This document shows, piece after piece, positions 35,641-44,575 of a stretch of DNA of 64,000 nt; the first letter of the stretch is position 1; each line of letters starts with the position of its first letter. The position numbers were made by a program, and so were the translations under genes. Below the pieces are notes generated by a model. It saw nothing but the letters and a program-made list of their open reading frames with translations, was not told where the DNA came from and ran no database searches. The DNA comes from Methylobacterium sp. FF17 (GTDB lineage: Bacteria > Pseudomonadota > Alphaproteobacteria > Rhizobiales > Beijerinckiaceae), in the NCBI RefSeq assembly GCF_025813715.1, contig NZ_CP107532.1:4604001-4668000 (forward strand). The letters run 5' to 3'.

Positions 35641-36576
35641 TCAGCGCGCCCGGGCGGGGCCGCGGGAGCGGCCGAGGCGCTCGGCGATGGCGATGCCGCC
35701 GATGACCAGCCCGAGCGCCAGGGCGTCGTGCCAGCGGAACGGCTCGCCCACCAGCAGGATGGCGAGGCCGGCCCCGAAGATCGGCACCAGGTTGACGAAG
35801 AGGCCCGCCCGGTTGGGGCCGATCAGCTCGACGCCCCGCATGAAGGCGAGCTGCGCCACCAGCGAGGGACCGAGCGCCACGAAGAGCACGATGACCCAGC
35901 CCTTGGCGGTCGGCCAGATCGTGTGGCCGAGCGCCCATTCGGCGTAGAGGGGCGGCAGCGAGGTGACGAGGGCGGAGAGGGCGACGGCGGTGAAGAAGCT
36001 CAGGCCCGAGACCCGCGGCCTGTGCGTGAGCGCCACGGTGTAGCCGGCATAGAGCAGGCAGGCCGCCAGCATGAGCACGTCGCCCCGGTTGAAGGCGAAG
36101 GTCGCGAGCACGCGCCAATCCCCGTGCGTCGCCGCCACCGCGGCGCCCGCGAGGGTCACGGCCACGCCGAGCGCCTGCGCCCCCGTCACCGCGACCCGGT
36201 GCACGGCGTAGTTGATGAGGATGACGAGGACCGGGATCGCGCCCTGGAACAGCGCGATGTTGATGCCGCTGGTGAACAGGCCGGCGGCGTAGAACAGGCT
36301 GGCATAGAGGGTGTAGCCGCAGGCCCCCATCAGCAGCACGTAGGCCCAGTGGGGCTTGAGCCGGCTCCATTCCGCCACGAGGCCGGCCCGCGCCGGCAGG
36401 GCCAGCGCGAGGCAGGCGAAGGCCCAGCGCAGGCAGGTGAGCACCTGGGGCGAGACCTCGCCGGCCGCCCACTTGCTCGCCACCACGTTGCCGCCCCAGA
36501 GCAGCATCGTGAAGACGAGGAGCGGGTAGGCCGCGGCCGCCTCACCGCCGGCGGCCGGCCTCTGCGGGACGCGCAT
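35641..36576 (-). CDS. DMT-superfamily exporter (EamA type)
   Basis: A 311-residue inner-membrane protein with ten helices in two EamA halves (about residues 14-145 and 160-300). The half signatures MLLWGGNVVASKWAAGEVSP and FFTAVALSALVTSLPPLYAE, and LVPIFGAGLAILLVGEPFRW in the second half, are typical of drug/metabolite exporters. Substrate unknown. MRVPQRPAAGGE at 36576 is preferred because the helices begin just after it; GAGGGAG lies upstream. It is divergent from the RND adaptor gene across a degenerate 15 bp array. Confidence 0.85.
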   Translation of the reverse strand: MRVPQRPAAGGEAAAAYPLLVFTMLLWGGNVVASKWAAGEVSPQVLTCLRWAFACLALALPARAGLVAEWSRLKPHWAYVLLMGACGYTLYASLFYAAGLFTSGINIALFQGAIPVLVILINYAVHRVAVTGAQALGVAVTLAGAAVAATHGDWRVLATFAFNRGDVLMLAACLLYAGYTVALTHRPRVSGLSFFTAVALSALVTSLPPLYAEWALGHTIWPTAKGWVIVLFVALGPSLVAQLAFMRGVELIGPNRAGLFVNLVPIFGAGLAILLVGEPFRWHDALALGLVIGGIAIAERLGRSRGPARAR

Positions 36577-36907
36577 GGGGCGGAATCTCCCTCGAAGGTG
36601 GTCCGGCACCGCGCCGGCGACCCGGAGCGGGATATCCCGCCGCGCGGCGCGGGGACAGGCCGCCCGGCGCAACGCCGCCATCGCGCGGCCGCGACGCGAA
36701 GGCCGCGAGGGAAAGGCCGCGACGCGGAGGCTGGGACGGAAAGGACGCGACGGAAAGGCCGGGACAGGACGCGCGCGCGGTATCGATTCTCCGCGCGACG
36801 TCCTATTCGGGACGTTCCGGCAGGTTCGTGACGCAAGTTCGTGGCGCAAATTCGCAGCCTGCGCCGGGGAACGCGGGCAAACCGCGCGAAGGGGAGGGGA
36901 CATTCCG
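36577..36907. other. Divergent region between the DMT and RND adaptor genes
   Basis: 331 bp, no credible gene. It holds the degenerate array at 36687-36770 and the strong ribosome binding site AAGGGGAGGGGA (36890-36901) of the adaptor gene. No operator is recognised. Confidence 0.4.
36687..36770. repeat. Degenerate 13-15 bp tandem array
   Basis: About six variants of GAAAGGCCGCGACG follow one another, at 13 to 15 base spacing, with several mismatches. It occupies the region between divergent starts. Less regular than the other arrays in the window. Confidence 0.55.
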
Positions 36908-37987
36908 GTGACGTGGCGGATCCTTGTCCCCGCCGGCCTGCTCGTGGCCGGTCTTCTGGCGGCCGGCCTGCTCGCCCTCGTCGCGACGGAGCAGGGCGCG
37001 CGGCACCTCGCCGAGATCCGCGAGCGTCTGGAGCCGGCGCGGACGGGCCCGGCGCATCGGCCGGCCCCACGCGTCGCGGCGGAGGAGGGGCGCGCCGTGG
37101 TGCGGCTCTCCGCGCCGGAGCGCGCCCGCATCGGCGTCACCAGCGAGGCCCGGCCCGCCGCCGCCCACCGGGAGGAGCTGCAGGCCTATGGCAGCGTCCT
37201 CGACCTCGCCCGCGTCACCGACCTCACCAACGCCTATGCCAGCGCCAAGGCCGCGCTCCAGACCGCGCAGGCCCGGGCGGAGGTCTCGCGCAGCGCCCTG
37301 CAGCGGGCCAGAAGCCTCGGGCCCTACGCCACCACCGTGCAGCGCGAGGCCGCCGAGGGCACCTTCCAGACCGACCAGGCGGCGCTGGCGGCGGCGGAGT
37401 CGCAGGTGCGCACCCTCTCGGCCACCGCCCAGCAGGAATGGGGCCCGGTGATCGGCCGGGCCATCGTGGAGCGCGCGCCCGCCATCACCCGGCTCATCGA
37501 GCGCACCGACTTCCTGGTGCAGGTGACCCTGCCGCCGGGGGAGGGGCTCAAGGGCCCGCCGGCGGCGGCCTTCGCCGAGGTGCCGCCCCAGAGCGCCCGG
37601 GTGGCGCTGGCCTACGTCTCGCCCGCCACCCGCACGGACCCGCGCATCCAGGGCCTGAGCTTCTTCTACACCGTGCCGGGCGACAGCGGCTTCCTGCCCG
37701 GCATGAGCATGCTGGCCTTCCTCGCCGCCGACCGCAGCGTCACCGGCCTCAGCGTGCCCGAGGAGGCCGTGGTGCACTGGCAGGGGGCGGCCTGGATCTA
37801 CCGGGCGGTGGGCCCCGACACCTTCGCGCGCCACCGGCTCCGGGCCGACCCGCCGATCTCGGCCGATTCCTACGTGGTGGAGGACCTGCCCGGCGGCACC
37901 GAGATCGTGCTCTCCGGCGCGCAGGCCCTCCTCTCCGAGGAGATGAAGGGCCAGAACCCGGCCTCGGGCGCCGTCGATGACGATTGA
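36908..37987 (+). CDS. Atypical RND efflux periplasmic adaptor
   Basis: A 359-residue adaptor for the pump encoded just downstream. A signal anchor (VTWRILVPAGLLVAGLLAAG, residues 1-20) leads into a periplasmic part with a long Ala-rich helix hairpin (ASAKAALQTAQARAEVSRSA... to residue 180) and beta-rich C-terminal domains (FLVQVTLPPGEGLKG, FFYTVPGDSGFLPGMSMLAF, SYVVEDLPGGTEIVLSGAQA). The lipoyl-type half motifs found in most adaptors are not evident, which makes it short and unusual. The GTG start has GGGGAGGGGA in front. It overlaps the pump gene by 11 bp, so the two are translated together. Confidence 0.75.
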   Translation: MTWRILVPAGLLVAGLLAAGLLALVATEQGARHLAEIRERLEPARTGPAHRPAPRVAAEEGRAVVRLSAPERARIGVTSEARPAAAHREELQAYGSVLDLARVTDLTNAYASAKAALQTAQARAEVSRSALQRARSLGPYATTVQREAAEGTFQTDQAALAAAESQVRTLSATAQQEWGPVIGRAIVERAPAITRLIERTDFLVQVTLPPGEGLKGPPAAAFAEVPPQSARVALAYVSPATRTDPRIQGLSFFYTVPGDSGFLPGMSMLAFLAADRSVTGLSVPEEAVVHWQGAAWIYRAVGPDTFARHRLRADPPISADSYVVEDLPGGTEIVLSGAQALLSEEMKGQNPASGAVDDD

Positions 37988-40900
37988 GGCCCCGCCCCAT
38001 CGCGGGCCGCAGGCGGCCCTCGTCGCCTTCGCGGTGCGCTTTCGCGGCATCGTGCTGGCGCTCAGCCTGGCGCTCGCCGCCTACGGCCTCGGGGTGCTCG
38101 GCGACGCCCAGTACGACGTCTTCCCGGAATTCGCGCCCCCGTCCGTGGTGATCCAGACCGAGGCGCCCGGCCTCAACCCGGAGCAGGTCGAGGTGCTGGT
38201 GACGCAGCCGGTGGAGGTCGCGGTCAACGGCCTGCCGGGGGTGGTCTCGCTGCGCTCGAACTCGATCCAGGGCCTGTCGGTGATCACCGTGACCTTCGGG
38301 ACGGGCAGCGACGTCTACCGGGTGCGCCAGCTCGTCAGCGAGCGTCTGAGCGCCCTCACCGGCCGGCTGCCGCAGGGCGTGCTGCCGCCCGCCATGACCG
38401 CGCTCACCTCCGCCACCAGCACCGTCCTGCTCGTCGGCCTGACCACGGACACGCGCTCCGACATGGACCTGCGCACCCTCGCCGACTGGACCCTGCGCCA
38501 GCGCCTGCTCGCGGTGCCGGGCGTCGCCCAGGTCTCGGTCTACGGCGGCGCGGTGCGCGCCCTCCAGGTGCAGATCCGCCCCGACGACCTCGTGCGCTTC
38601 AACATCGGCGTCAACGACGTGCTCGCCGCCGCGCGCAAGGCCACGGGCGTGCGCGGCGCGGGCTTCGTCGACACCCCGAACCAGCGCATCGCGCTCCAGA
38701 CCGACGGCCAGGCCCTGAGCCCGGAGGCCGTCGCCCGCACCGTCCTCCTCAACGAGGGCGGGGCCAGCGTGACGCTCGCCGACGTCGCCACCGTGGTGGC
38801 CGCCGGGGAGCCCGCCATCGGCGCCGCCCTGGTGGAGGGCCGGCCCGGGGTGCTCCTCATGATCGGCGCGCAGTACGGCGCCAACACCCGCGCGGTCACC
38901 GCCCGGGTCGAGGCGGCCCTGGAGGACCTGCGTCCCGTCCTCGCGCGCGAGGGCGTCACCCTCCACCCCGACCTGTTCCGCCCGGCCGACTTCATCGCCA
39001 CCGCCAACGGCCACGTGCTCCAGGCCCTCGGGCTCGGCGGCATCCTCGTGGTGGTGGTGCTGTTCGTCTTCCTGGCGGACTGGCGCACCGCCGTGATCTC
39101 GGCGCTGGCGATCCCGCTCTCGCTCATCGCCGCCGTGGTGGCGCTCCAGGCGCTGGGCCAGAGCCTCAACACCATGACGCTCGGCGGCCTCGCCATCGCC
39201 ATCGGCGAGGTGGTGGACGACGCGGTGATCGGCGTCGAGAACGTGGTCCGGCGCCTGCGCGAGAACCGCCGCCTCGGCGCCCCGCGCCCCGAGGGGCGGG
39301 TGGTGCTCGACGCCATCCTGGAGGTGCGCACGGCGGTGGCCTACGCCACCGTCGCGGTGCTCCTCGTGTTCCTGCCCGTGCTCGCCCTCTCGGGCATCGC
39401 CGGGCGGCTCTTCGGCCCGCTGAGCCTCGCCTACATCCTCGCGGTGCTGGCCTCGCTCGCCGTCGCCCTCACGGTGACCCCGGCCCTGGCGATGTGGCTC
39501 CTCACCGGCCGGCGCGAGCGGGAGACCGGCGACCCGCCGGTGGTGCGCACCGCCCGGCGCCTCTATGCCGGCCTGCTCGTCCGGATCGACCGGCGCCCGC
39601 GCTTCGTGATGGCCGGCGGGGCCCTCCTCACCCTCCTGGGCGCGGCCCTGGTGCCGCTCTTCGGCTCGACCTTCCTGCCCGACCTGAAGGAGGGCCACCT
39701 CATCCTGCACATGGCGGCGGCCCCCGGCACCTCCCTGCGCGAATCGATGCGGCTCGGCACCCACCTCACCGCGGCCCTGAAGGAGATTCCCGGCATCCGG
39801 GCGGTCGCCGCGCAGATCGGCCGGGCGGAGGCCGGCCAGGACACCGCCGGCACCCATTACAGCGAGGTCCACATCGACCTCGAACCCGGCCTCGACGGGG
39901 CGGGGCAGGGGGCGGCCGAGGCCCGCATCCGCGCCCTGATGGCGGGGTTCCCCGGCGCCGCCTTCTCCCTCAAGACCTTCCTCACCGAGCGCATCGAGGA
40001 GACGGTCTCGGGCTTCACCGCCCCGGTGGTGATCAACGTGTTCGGCAGCGATCTCGCCGCCATCGAGGCGGCCGCCGGCGACGTCGCCCGCGAGCTCGCC
40101 GAGGTCCGGGGGGCCGTCGACATCCAGCAGAGTTCCCCGGCGGGGCTGCCCCAGGTCAATGTCGGCCTCAGGCCCAACGACCTGCGCCACTGGGGGCTCT
40201 CGGCCATCGAGGTGATGGAGGTGGTGCGCACCGCCTACCAGGGCGACATCGTCGGCCAGACCTATGCCGGCAACGCGGTCTTCAACGTCCTCGTCATCCT
40301 CGATTCGGCCACGCGCGGGCGGCTCTCGGCCCTGCGCGACCTGCCCTTGCGCGGGTCCGGCGGCCGGGTGGTGCGGCTCGCCCAGGTGGCGGACATCTAC
40401 GAGACCGCCGGGCGCTACGCGGTCCAGCACGAGGGCGCGCAGCGCGTCCAGGCCGTCACCGCCAACGTGGCGGGCCGGGACGTGGCCGGCTTCGTGGCCG
40501 AGGCCCGCGCCAAGATCGCCCGCGCGGTCGCCCTGCCCCCGGGGACCTACGTGAGCTTCGCGGGCTCGGCCGAGGCGCAGGCCCGCGCCCGGCGCGACCT
40601 CCTGGTCTCGTCGGGGCTCGCGGGTCTCGGCATCGTGCTGCTGCTCGCCCTCGTCACCGGCAGCGCCCGCAACCTCATGCTGGTGCTGGTCAACCTGCCC
40701 TTCGCCTTCGTGGGCGGGGTGTTCGCCGTCCTCGCCACCGGGGCGGTGCTGTCGCTCGGCTCCATCGTGGGCTTCGTGACCCTGTTCGGCATCTCGCTGC
40801 GCAACACCATCATGATGATCGCCCATTACGAGCACCTCGTGGTGGCGGAGGGCCGGCCCTGGGACCGCGAGACGGCGGTGCTCGGCGCGGCCGACCGCAT

Positions 40901-41123
40901 GGTGCCGATCCTGATGACCTCCCTGGTCACCGGCCTCGGCCTGCTGCCCCTGGCGCTCGGCGCGGGCGAGCCCGGCCGCGAGATCGAGGGCCCCATGGCC
41001 CTCGTCATCCTCGGCGGCCTCGTCACCTCGACGGTGCTGAACCTCCTCATCCTGCCGAGCCTGGCCCTGCGCTTCGCGCGCTTCGCCGGGCCGCGGGGCA
41101 GGGGGCCCGAACGGGTCTCCTGA
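37977..41123 (+). CDS. RND efflux pump, heavy-metal (HME) type
   Basis: A 1048-residue inner-membrane proton antiporter of the CzcA/CusA group. Twelve helices flank two large periplasmic loops. N-terminal YDVFPEFAPPSVVIQTEAPG LNPEQVE and the helix-4 motif GGLAIAIGEVVDDAVIGVEN (about residues 405-424), with its Asp pair and Glu, are HME signatures; VTLFGISLRNTIMMIAHYEH lies in the second half. No metal can be assigned: the methionine triad of CusA was not located. No outer-membrane channel gene is adjacent, so a housekeeping TolC-like protein must complete it. Overlaps its adaptor gene by 11 bp. Confidence 0.9.
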   Translation: MTIEAPPHRGPQAALVAFAVRFRGIVLALSLALAAYGLGVLGDAQYDVFPEFAPPSVVIQTEAPGLNPEQVEVLVTQPVEVAVNGLPGVVSLRSNSIQGLSVITVTFGTGSDVYRVRQLVSERLSALTGRLPQGVLPPAMTALTSATSTVLLVGLTTDTRSDMDLRTLADWTLRQRLLAVPGVAQVSVYGGAVRALQVQIRPDDLVRFNIGVNDVLAAARKATGVRGAGFVDTPNQRIALQTDGQALSPEAVARTVLLNEGGASVTLADVATVVAAGEPAIGAALVEGRPGVLLMIGAQYGANTRAVTARVEAALEDLRPVLAREGVTLHPDLFRPADFIATANGHVLQALGLGGILVVVVLFVFLADWRTAVISALAIPLSLIAAVVALQALGQSLNTMTLGGLAIAIGEVVDDAVIGVENVVRRLRENRRLGAPRPEGRVVLDAILEVRTAVAYATVAVLLVFLPVLALSGIAGRLFGPLSLAYILAVLASLAVALTVTPALAMWLLTGRRERETGDPPVVRTARRLYAGLLVRIDRRPRFVMAGGALLTLLGAALVPLFGSTFLPDLKEGHLILHMAAAPGTSLRESMRLGTHLTAALKEIPGIRAVAAQIGRAEAGQDTAGTHYSEVHIDLEPGLDGAGQGAAEARIRALMAGFPGAAFSLKTFLTERIEETVSGFTAPVVINVFGSDLAAIEAAAGDVARELAEVRGAVDIQQSSPAGLPQVNVGLRPNDLRHWGLSAIEVMEVVRTAYQGDIVGQTYAGNAVFNVLVILDSATRGRLSALRDLPLRGSGGRVVRLAQVADIYETAGRYAVQHEGAQRVQAVTANVAGRDVAGFVAEARAKIARAVALPPGTYVSFAGSAEAQARARRDLLVSSGLAGLGIVLLLALVTGSARNLMLVLVNLPFAFVGGVFAVLATGAVLSLGSIVGFVTLFGISLRNTIMMIAHYEHLVVAEGRPWDRETAVLGAADRMVPILMTSLVTGLGLLPLALGAGEPGREIEGPMALVILGGLVTSTVLNLLILPSLALRFARFAGPRGRGPERVS

Positions 41124-41264
41124 GGGCGCCCCGCCCCCGTGACAGCCCCCCGCCGCCCCTCACGCGCCGGGGCGGATGCCGCGTTGGCGCGCGGCCGCGA
41201 ACCGGCTTTACTCCGGCGGCCCGGACCGTCCGCTCCCCGGGTCCCGCCATCGCCGGACATCCCC

Positions 41265-41765
41265 ATGCGCCGAACGCTCCCGCTGTTCCTCCTGACCGCG
41301 CCCTTCCTGGCCGGGCCCTTCCTGTCCGCGCCCTTCCTGGCCGCCCCCCTGGCCGCGGCGCCGATCGCCGCCCCGGCGATCGAGGGGCCGTCCCCGCCCG
41401 CCGCGACGCCGGAGCGTCCGGTCCCCATCCCGGTCATTCCCCTGACCCGGGTCGTGCCCAAGGGGGAGGCGCGGGGCATCGCCTTCTTCAGCTACCTCTA
41501 TCCCGACTGCGCCTCGCAGGGGCCGGTGGTGGCGCGTATCCTGGAACCGGCGCGCCACGGCAGCGTGACCTTCGCCGACATCGAGTCCTTTCCCCGCTAC
41601 GCCGCCGGATCGCCGCTCGCGGCCTGCGTCGCCAAGAAGGTGCCCGGCCTGCGGATGACCTACGAGACGCAGGACGGCTTCGAGGGCGTCGACAGCTTCC
41701 GCATCCTCACCATCCACCCGGACGGGACGGGGGCCGAGTACGCGGTGAAGGTCTGGGTGCGCTGA
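41265..41765 (+). CDS. Exported protein, unknown
   Basis: A 166-residue protein with a long signal region built from 5-residue repeats (APFLAGPFLSAPFLAAPLAA, about residues 11-30), a Pro-rich spacer, and a conserved-looking domain from residue 65 (GIAFFSYLYPDCASQGPVVARIL... to VKVWVR). Two cysteines (about residues 78 and 119) could form a disulfide. No named family is recognised. The repeats inside the signal are 15 bp units in frame. It stands alone between the RND pump and a long intergenic region. Confidence 0.65.
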   Translation: MRRTLPLFLLTAPFLAGPFLSAPFLAAPLAAAPIAAPAIEGPSPPAATPERPVPIPVIPLTRVVPKGEARGIAFFSYLYPDCASQGPVVARILEPARHGSVTFADIESFPRYAAGSPLAACVAKKVPGLRMTYETQDGFEGVDSFRILTIHPDGTGAEYAVKVWVR

Positions 41766-42230
41766 GGGGAAACCCGGCCCGGACAGGCCCGCCCGACCCC
41801 CGAAACGCCGTTCGCATAAGATATATTATGGAACCTCAGAGGGAGAATTCACGGGGAAGGGGGCTGCCGCACGGGCGTTCCCGCGCGGACATCCGGCGGA
41901 GAAATCCGGCTTGGAACGAACGCGCCTCGCGCGCACGTATCCTGCGCCCAACCCTGCCGAACCCATCGGGTGGATCGCGGGGCGGCGTCGGGGCAGGGCA
42001 CGGGTCGAACCCGGCATTCACCCTCTCCGCTCACGCCCCGTTCACGCTCTCCGCTCACCCGCCGTTCACGCAATCCGGCACGAACCGGGGATGCCGGCCC
42101 GGAGCCGGTCGCGGCAGGCCGAAATCCGGGCTAAGCCCCCTCGCCTGCGTCACAATTCCAACGCATAATACATGATACCGGGCGCCCGAGCGGATGCCCG
42201 TCCGAGCCCGTCTTTCCCGAAGCGAACGCG
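41766..42230. other. Long intergenic region with AT-rich ends and a 24 bp repeat
   Basis: 465 bp with no credible ORF. It begins with an AT-rich patch (ATAAGATATATTATGG, 41817-41832) and ends with another (CGCATAATACATGATACC, 42163-42180); CGCATAA occurs in both. A 24 bp direct repeat lies at 42017-42070. The AT patches may be promoters or ends of an old insertion. Confidence 0.4.
42017..42070. repeat. 24 bp tandem repeat, just over two copies
   Basis: Units start at 42017 and 42041 (each beginning TTCAC and containing CTCTCCGCTCAC) with the start of a third at 42065. Four differences separate the first two copies. Confidence 0.75.
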
Positions 42231-43082
42231 ATGCCGATCCTTGCACGCCCTTCCGCTGCCTCGCTCCTGGCCCTGCTGGCCTTCGGGACCGTCGCCGTCG
42301 CATCCGGCCTTCCGGCGCGGGCCCAGTCCGGTCCCGCGCGGCTGGCCCTGGCGCAGCCGGAGGCGGCCCCCGCCGCACCGGTGACGCGCGCCGCCGCGAT
42401 TCCCCGCCGGGCGCTGGCCCGCCTCCCCCGCCTCGCCTCCCTGATCCAGCAGGGCAGCGCCATCCGCATCGTGGCCTTCGGCTCCTCCTCCACCGAGGGC
42501 TCCGGGGCCTCCTCGGCGGCCACCACCTATCCGGCCCAGCTGCAGCGCGATCTCGCCGCGCGGCTGAGCCTGATGGGCGCGGCCCCCACCGCCGTCACGG
42601 TGCTGAACCGGGGCAGGGGCGGCGACGATTCCGAGGCCATGGCCCGGCGGCTGGAGGGCGACGTGCTCGCCGACAAGCCGGACCTCGTGATCTGGCAGAC
42701 CGGCAGCAACGACCCGATGAGCGGCGTCAGCGTCGAGCGCTTCACCGAGCTGACCCGCGCCGGCATCCTCGCCATGCGCGCCGCCGGGGCCGACGTGGTG
42801 CTGATGGACCAGCAATGGTGCCGCAAGCTCACCACCACCGAGGGCTCCGAGCGCTACGGCGTCGCCCTCCACGCCGTCGCCACCGAACTCAACGTGCCCG
42901 TCATCCGCCGCAACGCGATGATGCGGGCCTGGGCCGCCCAGGGGCTGCTCTCGCCCACCCAGATGATCGGCCCCGACGGCCTGCACATGACCGATGCGGG
43001 CTACGACCGCCTCGCCCGGGCCGCCACGGCGCAGCTCCTCACCAGCGCCGGCTTGGCCCAGGACGCCGCCACCCAGAACTGA
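42231..43082 (+). CDS. Secreted SGNH/GDSL hydrolase
   Basis: A 283-residue exported esterase-like enzyme. Signal peptide about residues 1-31 (LLALLAFGTVAVASGLPARA-Q). Block I FGSSSTEGSGAS gives nucleophile S86; block II glycine is in NRGRGGDDS; block III WQTGSND (about 153-159) supplies the oxyanion Asn; block V DGLHMTDAGYDRLA supplies Asp and His (near 248-251). The Ala/Pro-rich segment at 35-60 is a linker. Substrate is likely a peptidoglycan or polysaccharide ester, but that is inferred. Single gene in front of serS, separated by an 18 bp tandem repeat. Confidence 0.85.
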   Translation: MPILARPSAASLLALLAFGTVAVASGLPARAQSGPARLALAQPEAAPAAPVTRAAAIPRRALARLPRLASLIQQGSAIRIVAFGSSSTEGSGASSAATTYPAQLQRDLAARLSLMGAAPTAVTVLNRGRGGDDSEAMARRLEGDVLADKPDLVIWQTGSNDPMSGVSVERFTELTRAGILAMRAAGADVVLMDQQWCRKLTTTEGSERYGVALHAVATELNVPVIRRNAMMRAWAAQGLLSPTQMIGPDGLHMTDAGYDRLARAATAQLLTSAGLAQDAATQN

Positions 43083-43159
43083 GGCCGGGGGAGGCGGGGC
43101 ACGGACCGCCCTGCCCCGGGATGCGGCATCCCTGAGACGCGCCCTCCCCTGAGGTGCGG

Positions 43160-43210
43160 TTTTTTCCCGAGCCAGAGTTTCTTCCCGAGGCCGGGTTTCT
43201 TCCCGAGAGG
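43160..43210. repeat. 18 bp tandem repeat upstream of serS
   Basis: Units TTTTTTCCCGAGCCAGAG (43160-43177), TTTCTTCCCGAGGCCGGG (43178-43195) and a partial TTTCTTCCCGAGAGG (43196-43210). It lies about 80 bp before the serS start. Confidence 0.7.
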
Positions 43211-43291
43211 TCTCGCGCGGCTGCGACCTTGTCGGGCCGGGGGCGATGCGGCTAAGCGTCGGGCTCGCGCCCCAGGACGAACCGAGCCGCC

Positions 43292-44575
43292 ATGCACGAC
43301 ATCCGCGCCATCCGCGAGAACCCGGACGCCTTCGACGACGCCCTGCGCCGGCGCGGACTGGCGCCGCTCGCGGCCGACCTGATCGCCCTGGACGACGCGC
43401 GCAAATCCGCGATCTCGGCCGCGCAGGGCAACCAGGAGCGCCGCAACGCACTGGCCAAGGAGATCGGCGGCGCCAAGAAGGCGCGGGACGAGGACCGGGC
43501 GCAAGCCCTGATGGCCGAGGTCGCCCGCCTCAAGGACGAGGCCCCGGCCCTGGAGGCCGCGCAGGCGCAAGCCGGCACGGCCCTGGACGAGCGCCTCGCC
43601 GCGATCCCGAACCGACCGAACCCGGACGTGCCGGAGGGCGCCGACGAGCACGGCAACGTCGAGTACCGCCGCTTCGAGGCCCACCGGCCGCAACTGGCCA
43701 CCGGACAGCAGCATTTCGAGATCGGCGAGGCCTCCGGCCTGATGGATTTCGAGGCCGCGTCGCGCATGTCCGGCGCCCGCTTCGTGGTGCTGAAAGGCCA
43801 GCTCGCGCGGCTGGAGCGGGCGCTCGGGCAGTTCATGCTCGACCTGCACACCGGCGAGCACGGCTACACCGAGGTGGCGCCGCCCCTCATGGTCCGCGAC
43901 GAGGCCATGTTCGGCACGGCGCAGCTGCCGAAGTTCCGGGACGATCAGTTCCAGGCGGGTGAGCACTGGCTCATCCCCACGGCCGAAGTCCCCCTCACCA
44001 ACCTCGTCCGCGAGAGCATCCTGCGCGAGGAGGAACTCCCCTTGCGCTTCACCGCCCTGACCCCGTGCTTCCGGGCCGAGGCCGGCTCGGCGGGGCGCGA
44101 CACCCGCGGGATGCTGCGCCAGCACCAGTTCAACAAGGTCGAGCTCGTCTCGATCACGACGGCGGAGCAGTCGGCCGACGAGCACGAGCGCATGCTGGGC
44201 TCGGCCGAGGCCGTGCTGAAGAAGCTCGACCTACCCTACCGGATCATGACGCTCTGCACCGGCGACATGGGCTTCGCGAGCCAGAAGACCTACGACATCG
44301 AGGTCTGGATGCCGGGCCAGGAGACGTTCCGCGAGATCTCGTCCTGTTCGGTCTGCGGCGACTTCCAGGCGCGGCGGATGAACGCGCGCGTGCGGGCCAA
44401 GGACGGCAAGGCGGTGAATTTCGTCCATACCCTCAACGGGTCCGGCGTCGCCGTGGGCCGCGCGCTCATCGCCGTGATGGAGAATTACCAGAACCCGGAC
44501 GGCAGCGTCACCGTGCCATCGGTGCTCAAGGCCTATATGGGCGGGATCGACCGGATCGAAGGGGCCAAGAGCTGA
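43292..44575 (+). CDS. serS: Serine-tRNA ligase
   Basis: A 427-residue class II synthetase. The N-terminal coiled-coil arm (residues 1-105, [20 protein letters not shown]) grips tRNA. The core has [20 protein letters not shown], motif 2 [27 protein letters not shown], and motif 3 [32 protein letters not shown] at 43292 is the usual start. Its stop overlaps the surE start by one base (TGATG), so translation is coupled in a serS-surE-pcm-nlpD cluster, the order usual in Alphaproteobacteria. Confidence 0.95.
   Translation: MHDIRAIRENPDAFDDALRRRGLAPLAADLIALDDARKSAISAAQGNQERRNALAKEIGGAKKARDEDRAQALMAEVARLKDEAPALEAAQAQAGTALDERLAAIPNRPNPDVPEGADEHGNVEYRRFEAHRPQLATGQQHFEIGEASGLMDFEAASRMSGARFVVLKGQLARLERALGQFMLDLHTGEHGYTEVAPPLMVRDEAMFGTAQLPKFRDDQFQAGEHWLIPTAEVPLTNLVRESILREEELPLRFTALTPCFRAEAGSAGRDTRGMLRQHQFNKVELVSITTAEQSADEHERMLGSAEAVLKKLDLPYRIMTLCTGDMGFASQKTYDIEVWMPGQETFREISSCSVCGDFQARRMNARVRAKDGKAVNFVHTLNGSGVAVGRALIAVMENYQNPDGSVTVPSVLKAYMGGIDRIEGAKS

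Noticed and set aside
37749..40835. Long minus-strand ORF opposite the RND pump (over 1000 codons)
   Set aside because: It mirrors the highly GC-rich pump gene, is His/Asp/Glu/Arg-rich, and lacks any domain; the plus-strand RND reading has strong motifs.
41911..42168. Arg-rich ORF in the 41.8-42.2 kb gap
   Set aside because: Low complexity, no ribosome binding site, and it contains the tandem repeat; better explained as non-coding.
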